Source: Candidatus Magasanikbacteria bacterium CG1_02_32_51
GTDB taxonomy: Bacteria; Patescibacteriota; Patescibacteriia; Magasanikbacterales; UBA922
Reading direction: 5' to 3'
Assembly: GCA_001871435.1 (NCBI GenBank)
Contig: MNVC01000026.1
Span: 1-27,865 of the forward strand
Length of the DNA stretch: 27,865 bases
Shown here piece by piece: positions 20,140-27,863 of the stretch (positions are counted from its first letter, which is position 1; each line of letters starts with the position of its first letter). The notes under the pieces are model-generated. The model searched no databases and was not told the DNA's origin. It saw nothing but the letters and a program-made list of their open reading frames with translations. A program made the position numbers and the translations under genes.

Positions 20140-21474
20140 ATGAATCCCAAAAACATCTCCCCAATTGACGGGCGTTATCAGAAAGATACTGCAGAACTTA
20201 GTAAGTTCTTTTCCGAAAGTGCTCTGATTCGTTACCGAGTGATGATAGAAATAGAATATCTAATAGCTCTAGGTAAAGAAAAAAATTTTCTACAAGTAAA
20301 AAATTTTTCAAGTGAAAACAAAAAGAAATTACGAAATATTTATCAAGTTTTTTCTTTGGATGATGTTGAACAAGTCAAAACAATTGAAGATGTTGCCAAA
20401 CATGATGTTAAGGCTATAGAATATTATTTGCAAATAAAATTTGTTGAGCTTGGATTTGAAGAATTTATTCCTTTCATTCATTTTGCACTGACTTCTGAGG
20501 ACATAAATAATCTGGCCTATATACTTAGTTTCAAACACGCTTTGAAAAAAATTTATCTTCCCCAAATAAAAAAAGTTATAGAGACATTGAACACCCAAGC
20601 TATAAACTATAAAAGTTTGGCCATACTTGCTATGACTCATGGTCAGCCAGCCACCCCAACAACCTTGGGAAAAGAATTGTCTGTTTATATAAATAGATTA
20701 GAAAGACAAATAAAAAAAATAGAATCTCATACTTTTGAAGGTAAACTAAATGGAGCAGTTGGTAATTTTGCTGCTCATCATTTCTCTAGTCCAGAGGTTG
20801 ATTGGTCAGAGTTTAGTGCTAGTTTTATTCGTTTTCTTGGTCTTGAACCATTAATATTATCTACACAAGTAAATAGCTATGATTCTTTGGTAGAAAGTTT
20901 TATGATTGTAAACCATATCAACATTATTTTATCAGACTTAGCAAAAGATATGTGGCTTTATATTAGTCGTGGTATTTTTACTCAAGTTGTCCTAGAAAAT
21001 GAAGTTGGCTCAAGCACTATGCCACACAAAGTAAATCCCATAAACTTTGAAAATGCCGAAGGTAATGTCAGTATTTCCAATAGTCTTTTTGCTTGTTTGA
21101 TAGACAAATTACCACAATCTCGGATGCAAAGAGACCTTAGTGGAAGTACTATAATTCGTAATCAGGGAGTGGCTTTGGCTCACGCTCTTTTGGTTGTCAA
21201 AAATATTCATAAAGGACTAAACAAAGTAGTACCAAATATCGAAAAAATAAAAAATGAACTGGAAGAAAATTTTGTTGTAGTGACTGAAGCTTTGCAAACA
21301 ATTTTACGAAAAAATGGTTGTAAAGATGCTTACGAAAAAATAAAAGATCTTAGTCGTGGTAAGAGTTTGCAAAGAAAAGATTTTTTGGAGTTTGTAGATG
21401 GTTTGGATTTGCCAGTAGAAGATAAAGCGAAGTTGAAGATGTTGACGCCGGATAATTATACGGGTATTTTTTAA
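20140..21474 (+). CDS. purB: Adenylosuccinate lyase (E. coli PurB type)
   Basis: A 444-residue fumarase/aspartase-superfamily lyase splitting adenylosuccinate to AMP and fumarate. It starts with ISPIDGRYQKDTAELSKFFSE, the long-form PurB N-terminus. Catalytic regions are TSEDINN, MTHGQPATPTTLGKE and the signature GSSTMPHKVNPINFEN beginning at residue 290. SAICAR cleavage in de novo purine synthesis is also a family activity, but no other de novo purine genes are present, so AMP formation is the likely job. Confidence 0.96.
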   Translation: MNPKNISPIDGRYQKDTAELSKFFSESALIRYRVMIEIEYLIALGKEKNFLQVKNFSSENKKKLRNIYQVFSLDDVEQVKTIEDVAKHDVKAIEYYLQIKFVELGFEEFIPFIHFALTSEDINNLAYILSFKHALKKIYLPQIKKVIETLNTQAINYKSLAILAMTHGQPATPTTLGKELSVYINRLERQIKKIESHTFEGKLNGAVGNFAAHHFSSPEVDWSEFSASFIRFLGLEPLILSTQVNSYDSLVESFMIVNHINIILSDLAKDMWLYISRGIFTQVVLENEVGSSTMPHKVNPINFENAEGNVSISNSLFACLIDKLPQSRMQRDLSGSTIIRNQGVALAHALLVVKNIHKGLNKVVPNIEKIKNELEENFVVVTEALQTILRKNGCKDAYEKIKDLSRGKSLQRKDFLEFVDGLDLPVEDKAKLKMLTPDNYTGIF

Positions 21475-21487
21475 TCACAAGACAGCC

Positions 21488-21516
21488 TTTTCATCTTTTC
21501 TAATCTATGCTATAAT
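21488..21516 (+). promoter_or_regulatory. Promoter of the amidohydrolase leader
   Basis: TTTTCA (21488-21493), 17 bp, perfect TATAAT (21511-21516). Predicted start near 21523. Confidence 0.55.
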
Positions 21517-21531
21517 GATTAAAATCAATTT

Positions 21532-21666
21532 ATGATAATAAAAAAAAGAAAAATAATTTTATTAGAGAGTACTTGTCAACAAGTACAATCTAAATTTTCT
21601 TTTTTTCAAAATTTATTTATCACTGCCGTTCCTCAAAAGAACGGTTTTTTATTTTTAATTTGTTAA
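21532..21666 (+). CDS. Possible 44-codon leader ORF running through the terminator
   Basis: An ATG at 21532 opens a 44-codon frame (starts MIIKKRKIILLESTC, ends NGFLFLIC) that stops 3 bp before the amidohydrolase ATG. It spans both the hairpin GTACTTG/CAAGTAC (21569-21586) and the terminator (21626-21656), so ribosomes on it would melt both. It may be chance in a leader RNA; no homology is recognised. Confidence 0.3.
   Translation: MIIKKRKIILLESTCQQVQSKFSFFQNLFITAVPQKNGFLFLIC
21626..21656 (+). terminator. Terminator in the amidohydrolase leader (candidate attenuator)
   Basis: CCGTTC (21626-21631) with GAACGG (21639-21644), loop CTCAAAA, then TTTTTTATTTTT. The gene starts 13 bp later, so expression requires read-through. 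Confidence 0.8.
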
Positions 21667-21669
21667 TTT

Positions 21670-22641
21670 ATGGATAATTGGAATCTCAAAAAACAAATGT
21701 TAGAAGAAATAAAAAAACAAGGTGGCTTTGTAAATTGTCACAATCATTTTGATAAGGCTTTTTATATAGACAAAGATAGTTTGGAACAGTCAATGGTAGA
21801 TATGGAATTGAAATGGCATATGAGTGATAGTATCAAAAGAAATTCCACACAAGAAGATATAGAACATAGAATAGAAATTGCTTTACAAATTATGGTAGAG
21901 CAAAATGTTTCTCACGTGTGTAGTTTTATAGATGCTTATGAAGCTGTTGGCCACAAGGCAATTGATGCTGCTAATAATGTGAAAGAGAAATATAAAAATA
22001 AAATAAAATTTATTACGGCTACTCAACCACTCGGTGGATTGGTGGACAAAAATGCTAGAAATTTGTATGAAGAAATAACAGCCAAAGCAGATATAGCTGG
22101 TGGACTCCCTTCCAAAGATCGACCAAATGATGAAGAACATTTGGATACATTATTTTCTATTGCCAAGAATCTCAATAAACCAATTCATATTCATATTGAT
22201 CAAGAAAATAATCCAAATGAAAAAGATACTGAAAAAATTTTTAAATATGTTGAAAAATATCATTATGAAGGAAGAGTAGTTTTGGTTCATGCTATTTCTG
22301 TTTCGGCTCAAGAAAAAAAATATAGACAAGAAATTTATAAAAAAATGGCAGGTTTGGGTATAAGTGCCATAGTATGTCCCTCAGCTGCTTTGGCTATGCG
22401 ACAATTAGATCAATATAGCGCACCATTGCACAATTCTATTGCCAATGTGCCTGAAATGCTTGAAGCCGGTGTTCTGGTTGGTCTTGGTGTAGATAATATT
22501 GCTGATTTTTATCAACCTTTTGTAGATGGCGATATGTGGACTGAACTTAGAATGTTACAAGAAGCTTGTCGTTATTATGATTTTGAAGAATTAACAAAAA
22601 TAGCATCGTCAAATGGTGCCAAAATACTTAATATTAAATAA
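21670..22641 (+). CDS. Cytosine-deaminase-like amidohydrolase
   Basis: A 323-residue TIM-barrel amidohydrolase. Metal ligands are inferred as H24 and H26 (NCHNHFDKAF), H175 (HIHIDQENNP), H207 (VLVHAIS) and D275 (GVDNIADFYQPF). The layout is that of CodA-type cytosine deaminases, but the protein is about 100 residues shorter. The position equivalent to the CodA catalytic Glu (HCDE) appears to be Gln178 (HIDQ). The substrate is therefore uncertain: a nucleobase or another cyclic amide/amidine. It lies between purB and argH, is preceded by an attenuator-like leader, and argH starts 16 bp after it. Confidence 0.7.
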   Translation: MDNWNLKKQMLEEIKKQGGFVNCHNHFDKAFYIDKDSLEQSMVDMELKWHMSDSIKRNSTQEDIEHRIEIALQIMVEQNVSHVCSFIDAYEAVGHKAIDAANNVKEKYKNKIKFITATQPLGGLVDKNARNLYEEITAKADIAGGLPSKDRPNDEEHLDTLFSIAKNLNKPIHIHIDQENNPNEKDTEKIFKYVEKYHYEGRVVLVHAISVSAQEKKYRQEIYKKMAGLGISAIVCPSAALAMRQLDQYSAPLHNSIANVPEMLEAGVLVGLGVDNIADFYQPFVDGDMWTELRMLQEACRYYDFEELTKIASSNGAKILNIK

Positions 22642-22657
22642 TTAATTTATAAAAAAT

Positions 22658-23944
22658 ATGACTAAATTATGGCAAACAACCAATACCAAATTGCATCCAC
22701 TGGTCGAAAAATATACAGTCGGTAATGATTATATTCTGGATCAAAGGCTAATACCTTTTGATATAGAGGCCTCAGTGGCACATGCCAAAGCTCTAAAAAA
22801 GGCAGGAATTCTAAATCCAGAAGAATTGCAAAAATTATTGCAAGCTCTCAAAGATTTATTGGATTTGTATAATGAAGGTCAATTCATACTCAAACAATCT
22901 GATGAAGATTGTCATACAGCTATAGAAAATTTTTTGGTAGAGAGACTTGGTCAATTGGGAAAGAAAATTCATACCGGTAGATCTAGAAACGATCAGGTCT
23001 TAGTGGCAACTCGTCTTTATACAAGAAAAAAAATAAAACAAATCAGTCAAGAAGTCATAAAATTGGAAAAAGTATTTTTGCAAATGGCCAAAAAATATGA
23101 ATTTTTGCCAATGCCAGGCTATACTCACACTAGACGCGCTATGCCTTCTAGTATTGGACATTGGGCAGCCTCTTATCTAGAAGAACTTATCAATAATCAC
23201 ATGCTTCTAGAGTCAGCTTATAAGTTAAATGATCAGAATCCTCTTGGTGCAGCTGCTGGTTTTGGTATCAATCTGAATATAGATAGGAATTATACAAGTA
23301 AATTATTGAAATTCAAAAGAACCCAAGTCAATTCTCTGTATGCTGTAAATAGTCGTGGGCTTACCGAAAGTTATATTCTTTCAGTTTTGACACAAATTAT
23401 GATGACTTTGGGTAGATTGAGTAATGAAATGATTTGGTTTAGTACACCAGAATTTAATTTTTTTAGTTTACCATTGGAATTCACCACAGGATCTAGTATC
23501 ATGCCCCAAAAAAGAAATCCTGATGTGTTTGAAATAGTCAGAAGCAATGTCAATGTCATAGTCGGTTTGCAAACTCAGACCAAAGATATCTGCAAGAATC
23601 TAATTTCTGGTTACAATCGTGATACTCAGTTGACCAAGGAGCCACTCATAAAAGGTATGGGAATTACGAGACGAAGTCTGGAGGTATTATCACTGGTAAT
23701 GAAAAAAATAAAACCAAATGAAAAAGTTCTAATGAATTCTTTTACACCAGAATTATTTGCTACTCATGAAGCTATCAAGTATGTCAAACAAGGAATGCCT
23801 TTTCGTGATGCCTATCAAAAAGTAAAAGAAAATTTGGATAAGTTGGTAATTACTGACCCAGTGGCTGCTATCAAGGAAGTGAAGTCTTTGGGTGGTCCTG
23901 GTAATTTGAATTTGAAAAATTATAAAATAGATAAAAATTTGTAA
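22658..23944 (+). CDS. argH: Argininosuccinate lyase
   Basis: A 428-residue fumarase/aspartase-superfamily enzyme splitting argininosuccinate to arginine and fumarate. ArgH hallmarks are DEDCHTAIENFL, KIHTGRSRNDQV, the GYTH segment (PMPGYTHTRRAMPSSIGHW) and GSSIMPQKRNPD beginning at residue 278. It is somewhat shorter than typical (about 460). GYTHTRRAMP replaces the usual GYTHLQRAQP. No argG or other arginine genes are nearby, so it is isolated in this window; it shares a unit with the amidohydrolase. Confidence 0.9.
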   Translation: MTKLWQTTNTKLHPLVEKYTVGNDYILDQRLIPFDIEASVAHAKALKKAGILNPEELQKLLQALKDLLDLYNEGQFILKQSDEDCHTAIENFLVERLGQLGKKIHTGRSRNDQVLVATRLYTRKKIKQISQEVIKLEKVFLQMAKKYEFLPMPGYTHTRRAMPSSIGHWAASYLEELINNHMLLESAYKLNDQNPLGAAAGFGINLNIDRNYTSKLLKFKRTQVNSLYAVNSRGLTESYILSVLTQIMMTLGRLSNEMIWFSTPEFNFFSLPLEFTTGSSIMPQKRNPDVFEIVRSNVNVIVGLQTQTKDICKNLISGYNRDTQLTKEPLIKGMGITRRSLEVLSLVMKKIKPNEKVLMNSFTPELFATHEAIKYVKQGMPFRDAYQKVKENLDKLVITDPVAAIKEVKSLGGPGNLNLKNYKIDKNL

Positions 23945-23965
23945 GACATAGTAGAATAAATATAC

Positions 23966-23998
23966 AAAAAACGTAACTCTGTACAAGTTACGTTTTTT
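23966..23998. terminator. Bidirectional terminator after argH
   Basis: AAAAAACGTAACT (23966-23978) pairs perfectly with AGTTACGTTTTTT (23986-23998) around a 7-nt loop. A/T runs on both sides would let it serve both strands. Confidence 0.9.
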
Positions 23999-24105
23999 TA
24001 TTTTTTTAATCAATTTTTTAATTATATGAAAAAAGTTTGTCAAAAATGTGGTGTACGATCCCCCTCCTATCGGTAGTGCATATCTTTTTAGAGTAAAATA
24101 GGAAC

Positions 24106-24247
24106 GTCATCCCGAGCGAAATGAATGAACGATAGTGAATGAATTGAAGTCGAGGGATCTCCTTTCGTTGTAAGTAAACAATAAGACGATGAGAGGAGAT
24201 CCCTCGACTTCGTTCGCTCCTACCTCGCTCTCTACGCTCGGGATGAC
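24106..24247. repeat. 142-bp nested inverted repeat (MITE/REP-like)
   Basis: Outer arms GTCATCCCGAGCG (24106-24118) and CGCTCGGGATGAC (24235-24247) are perfect. Inner arms AAGTCGAGGGATCTCC (24147-24162) and its complement (24195-24210) are also perfect. The element lies in the convergent spacer between argH and miaA. The GTCATCCCGAGCG and GTCGAGGGATCT words resemble short repeats recalled from many unrelated environmental genomes. No transposase is inside; no target duplication is evident. Another GC hairpin, CTCCCCC/GGGGGAG (24345-24363), sits just after miaA. Confidence 0.8.
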
Positions 24248-24344
24248 ATCTAAATTCAATAGAAAAAGGATCAACACTCGACCTATGATAAATCTTTGCA
24301 AGGTTGTGTGTAATTTTCTTGATTCCGATTAAAATTACTGTGCA

Positions 24345-24363
24345 CTCCCCCTGCTAGGGGGAG
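24345..24363. repeat. GC-rich hairpin downstream of miaA
   Basis: CTCCCCC (24345-24351) and GGGGGAG (24357-24363), loop TGCTA, located 5 bp beyond the miaA stop on the minus strand. It lacks a T-run on the minus strand, so termination by it is doubtful. Confidence 0.55.
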
Positions 24364-24368
24364 AACCA

Positions 24369-25352
24369 TTATTTACTCAAAAAATCTTTTACTAACTTTT
24401 CGGCATCTTCCAATTTTTCTGTCCAACAGATTCTTTGATCCCTTTTGAACCAAGTCATTTGTTTTTTGGCAAAATGTTTGGTTTCTTTTTTCAATTTATC
24501 TAAGGCTTTTTCTAGACTTTCCTTGCCTTCTATATGATCACGAAATTGTCTATAACCAACTCCACTCATGCTGGGTAAATCCCAACTGTAGCTTTGTTTG
24601 AGCAAGCCTTCTATTTCTTTGACAATTCCTTGCTTTACCATTTCATCTATTCTTCTTTCTATATTTTTGTGTAATTCTTCTTTTTCTTTTTTGATGCCAA
24701 TTTGTAAAATGTTGAATAGGGGTTCTCCAATTTTTTGTTGTGAAGAAAAAGGTTCACCACTCAAGATACTTACTTCCAGTGCTCTGATAATGCGTCTTTT
24801 ATTTTTGACGTCTATAATTTCAGCAGAAATCGGATCTATCTGTTTGAGCAATTCTAATAATTCTTCAACACTTTTTTCTTCAAAACTTCGACGTAGTTTT
24901 TTGTTGGGGGCTATTCTGGGCATTTTGAAATTGTCCACCAAAGCTTGAATATACAATCCAGTACCACCAACTACAAAAGGAATTTTGTTTTTTTTGTGTA
25001 TTAATTTTGCGTATTTGATAGATTGATCATGGAATTCGGCAGAAGTAAAATATTTTCCTGGATCCAGAAAATCTATCAAGTAGTGAGCAATGTCATTTAC
25101 ATAATAAGCTTTTTTGAAACCTCCCCAGCGCCATTCTCCTGGAGTTTTGGCTGTTCCTATATTCATTTTTTTGAATATTTGACGTGAGTCAGCAGAGATT
25201 ATTTCGCCATTGAATTTTTTTGCTAAATGCAAACTCCAGTCAGTCTTACCACTGGCTGTTTGACCTAAAATTACTATCAACTTTGGTAGTTGCTTGTTTT
25301 CATTGTGTTGGTTGGTCACAGTTGTTTCTAAGAGATTAAGCACTATGTTCAT
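24369..25352 (-). CDS. miaA: tRNA dimethylallyltransferase
   Basis: A 327-residue MiaA adding a dimethylallyl group to A37 of tRNAs reading UNN codons. The P-loop GQTASGKT (30-37), NGEIISADSRQIFKKMNIGTAKTP, the YLIDFLDP region, VVGGTGLYIQAL and the C-terminal KQMTWFKRD are family blocks. There is an N-terminal extension of about 22 residues before PKLIVILG. Its ATG overlaps the miaB stop by one base (TAATG), indicating translational coupling. MiaB then acts on its product. Confidence 0.96.
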   Translation of the reverse strand: MNIVLNLLETTVTNQHNENKQLPKLIVILGQTASGKTDWSLHLAKKFNGEIISADSRQIFKKMNIGTAKTPGEWRWGGFKKAYYVNDIAHYLIDFLDPGKYFTSAEFHDQSIKYAKLIHKKNKIPFVVGGTGLYIQALVDNFKMPRIAPNKKLRRSFEEKSVEELLELLKQIDPISAEIIDVKNKRRIIRALEVSILSGEPFSSQQKIGEPLFNILQIGIKKEKEELHKNIERRIDEMVKQGIVKEIEGLLKQSYSWDLPSMSGVGYRQFRDHIEGKESLEKALDKLKKETKHFAKKQMTWFKRDQRICWTEKLEDAEKLVKDFLSK

Positions 25353-26674
25353 TATACCATTTTACCCCACAAAATCCAGTGTCCAGCTTCAATAATGGCT
25401 ACATTGACTATTTTTCCGACTAAATCAGGTTGCCCTGGAAAATTGATTCTTTTCATTTCACGAGAGTTGCCACCGCACATACCATTTTTGAAAGTATCTA
25501 CCAATACTGAAACATTTTTATTTAGATATGTTTGATTTTTGCGTAATACTATATCCTCCATCAATTGTTGGAGTAGAAACCAACGCCTTTTCTTTTCATC
25601 TTGAGTAACATTGTCAATAAAAAGTTTGTCAGCAAGTGTGCCAGAACGATTGGAATATTTTGCTGTATAGGAAATATCAAAATCACATTCTTGATAAAGT
25701 GATATTGTGTCAGTAAAGTCTTCCTCTGTTTCATCACAAAAGCCAACAATAATATCTGTACCTATGGCTATGTCTGGTTTTTTCTCACGGATTTTTTTTA
25801 TTTTTTCCAAATATAATTCATGAGTATGTTTGCGATTCATTTTTTTTAATATTTTGTTATTGCCAGATTGGACAGGTAAATGGATGAAGTTGAGTTGTTT
25901 TGGTAGAGTAAGAGCATCAATTACTTCCTCATCCATATAGATTGGATGTGGAGCTGTCCAGTGGATTCTTTCTAATCTTTCAATTTGATTTAGTTCCCAA
26001 AGAAGTTTGGCAAAGTCATTTTGTTTGTATGGATTTTCTTTACTAAATTTGTCATCTTTTTTAGCTAGCCAATGATTGACGATTTGGCCAAGTAAAGTAA
26101 TTTCTAGACAGCCATTATCAACTAAATTTTTTACCTCAGCTAAAATATTTTTGAGAGGTCTATTGATCTCCATGCCACGAGCATAAGGTACTACGCAATA
26201 AGTACAGAATTGATTACAACCAGTCTGCAAGGTTACAAAAGCCTGAAATTTTGTTTTGGTGTATGGTTTGACACTTAAGTAGTCTTCTTCAAGGTCAATA
26301 GGTCTTAGTTCTGGGTTTAGTTCACTAAGCCACCTTGGGAGCATGATAACATCTTTGGTTGGGAAAAACAGATCAACAGCTTTCAATCTTTTGCGTAGTT
26401 TACCGTCCTTATCACGTCCTGGCATACAACCTGTCACAGCAACTATTAGATTTGGTTTTTTTTCTTTCAATTTAGCAAATTTGTGACTAAAACTATAAAT
26501 ACGATCTTCAGCAGATTCACGTATAGAACAGCTATTCATGAGTATTACATCAGCGTCTTCTGGTTTGTCAGTAGAAATCATATTCATGGACTGAAAAATA
26601 GATTCAATACGTTCTGAATCATTTTTGTTCATCTGACAGCCAAAGGTGATGATATGGTATTGGTAAGAATTCAT
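25352..26674 (-). CDS. miaB: tRNA-2-methylthio-N6-dimethylallyladenosine synthase
   Basis: A 440-residue methylthiotransferase. The N-terminal cluster cysteines are C13 (FGCQMN), C49 (NSCSIRE) and C83 (TGCMPGR). The radical-SAM cluster is C153-x3-C157-x2-C160 (TGCNQFCTYCVVPYARG). HLPVQSGNNKILKKMNR and IGTDIIVGFCDET are conserved, and a TRAM domain ends the protein. The pattern favours MiaB over MtaB or RimO. It is first in a miaB-miaA operon, so both steps of ms2i6A37 formation are coexpressed. Confidence 0.94.
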   Translation of the reverse strand: MNSYQYHIITFGCQMNKNDSERIESIFQSMNMISTDKPEDADVILMNSCSIRESAEDRIYSFSHKFAKLKEKKPNLIVAVTGCMPGRDKDGKLRKRLKAVDLFFPTKDVIMLPRWLSELNPELRPIDLEEDYLSVKPYTKTKFQAFVTLQTGCNQFCTYCVVPYARGMEINRPLKNILAEVKNLVDNGCLEITLLGQIVNHWLAKKDDKFSKENPYKQNDFAKLLWELNQIERLERIHWTAPHPIYMDEEVIDALTLPKQLNFIHLPVQSGNNKILKKMNRKHTHELYLEKIKKIREKKPDIAIGTDIIVGFCDETEEDFTDTISLYQECDFDISYTAKYSNRSGTLADKLFIDNVTQDEKKRRWFLLQQLMEDIVLRKNQTYLNKNVSVLVDTFKNGMCGGNSREMKRINFPGQPDLVGKIVNVAIIEAGHWILWGKMV

Positions 26675-26681
26675 AAAGTAG

Positions 26682-26726
26682 AAAGTTTGTAAAGTTTGTA
26701 AAGTTTGTAAAGTCTGTAAAGTTTTT
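26682..26726. repeat. 9-nt tandem repeat (AAAGTTTGT) upstream of miaB
   Basis: Three identical units (26682-26690, 26691-26699, 26700-26708), then AAAGTCTGT (26709-26717) and a partial AAAGTTTTT. The array begins 8 bp before the miaB start codon on the minus strand, within its likely 5' untranslated region. Confidence 0.85.
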
Positions 26727-26824
26727 TGTTAGTATAAATTTGTATTAAGATTCGTGGTTATTATAATGAATTTTTCAAAAAAAGCAAGACTTAGCAAAAA
26801 AATACATCCTGTACAGTCTTCACA

Positions 26825-26873
26825 GGGCTGGGGGGGGAAAAAATGATATAATCCCCTCAGCCCCAATTTTTTT
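26825..26873 (+). terminator. G-rich hairpin with T-run in front of the nucleotidyltransferase gene
   Basis: GGGCTGGGGGG (26825-26835) pairs with CCCCTCAGCCC (26853-26863, one G-T), then CAATTTTTTT. The loop contains TATAAT (26847-26852), but no matching -35. The stem and T-run look like a terminator only 4 bp from the next start codon. The spacer 26675-26876 holds this and the tandem repeat, and no gene. Confidence 0.55.
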
Positions 26874-26876
26874 AAT

Positions 26877-27595
26877 ATGAATATTACTACTCAAAAAATA
26901 ATAGACGATATTGTTTTAAAATATGCACGAAATAAAAACGTGTTAGGCATTTTTGTGTTTGGCTCTGTTGCAAGAGATATGTCTGATGAATATTCCGATA
27001 TTGATATATATATATTATCTTGCAAAATAAAGAAAAGTATTCACGATTAAACTTTTCGAAAAATAATATCCGAATAGATATTATATTGGAAACTTCAACT
27101 GAAACAATGGCGTATTTAAATGAAGATAAATACAATATCAAAAGAAATACATCCCATATGTTGGTGTATGGAAAAATTTTATTCAAACGCAGTAATATTA
27201 TAGAAAAAATTCAAAATATTGCACAAAAAAATCTAACACTAAAAACAAAATATACAAAAGAAGAAATTTTGATGCACAAATACTCTATTGATGATTTTTG
27301 GGGTGAAATGCAAAGGGATTTTAAAAATAATGATTGCATGGCGTTTGACCTAAATAGTCATCTTTTAATGAAAAATATCATCGAAATGTTTATAAAAATT
27401 AAAGGCGAGTATTTAAAACAACCAAAAGAAATGGCATATGCTATTTCAGATATGGATAAAAAATTAGGTGTCTACATGAAGGAATTCTACAACACGGGTA
27501 ATATGCAAGATAAACTGTTAATTGTGCCAAAAATTTTGAATCATATTTATAAATTATCAGGTGGAAAATTACCACAAAAATGGCAAATAAAATAA
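26877..27595 (+). pseudogene. Nucleotidyltransferase (MNT-type) broken by a frameshift in an AT repeat
   Basis: The first frame (ATG 26877) encodes 57 residues ending at TAA 27048. It contains the nucleotidyltransferase motif FGSVARDMSDEYSDIDIYI (G-S-x-x-R and D-x-D). The rest (from about 27005 in the -1 frame to 27595) carries RIDIIL, the third catalytic Asp, and a helical C-terminal region with DDFWGEMQRDFKNND and KLSGGKLPQKWQ. The shift lies in six AT units (27004-27015). Removing one unit would give an uninterrupted 238-residue protein. It could be a true mutation, a phase-variable switch or an assembly error. The C-terminal half resembles substrate-binding helices of antibiotic or small-protein nucleotidyltransferases; function unknown. 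Confidence 0.8.
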
Positions 27596-27599
27596 ATTA

Positions 27600-27863
27600 T
27601 TATGGAAAGTCAGTTATACTGCAATCAATGATATAATACCTGGCAAAAGCTGTACATTCATCATCACCCCTTGGGAAATAAACCCCCTAAGAAAGTAAAT
27701 GATGTATAGCTTTGGCCATCACTTTTTTAAACAAAGACCAATAAACTGGTTAGGCTTTCCCAGAAAGGAAACGCTTCAATATCAAACGAGAATGTCTTTC
27801 AAATTGGTGGTTGCCATTTAATTCATCTAAGAAATAATTGTATGGTGCAATCAATTGGCATTG
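27600..27863 (-). pseudogene. Decayed minus-strand reading frame of unknown family (runs off the right edge)
   Basis: One minus-strand frame from the window edge reads QCQLIAPYNYFLDELNG...RLILKRFLSGKA, then TAA, then PVYWSLFKKVMAKAIHHLLS, then TAG, then GVYFPRGDDECTAFARYY and a final TAA at 27602-27600. The amino-acid mix on both sides of each internal stop looks protein-like, suggesting a remnant, but I cannot name a family. Chance coding in AT-rich DNA remains possible. Confidence 0.3.
27643..27728 (+). other. Imperfect stem-loop with T-run at the right edge (small-RNA or terminator candidate)
   Basis: TGGCAAAAGCTGTACATTCAT (27643-27663) pairs imperfectly with ATGATGTATAGCTTTGGCCA (27700-27719), followed by six T after ATCAC. 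A TATAAT box lies at 27632-27637, but no convincing -35 is found. It overlaps the decayed minus-strand frame, so only one of the two readings may be real. Confidence 0.35.
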
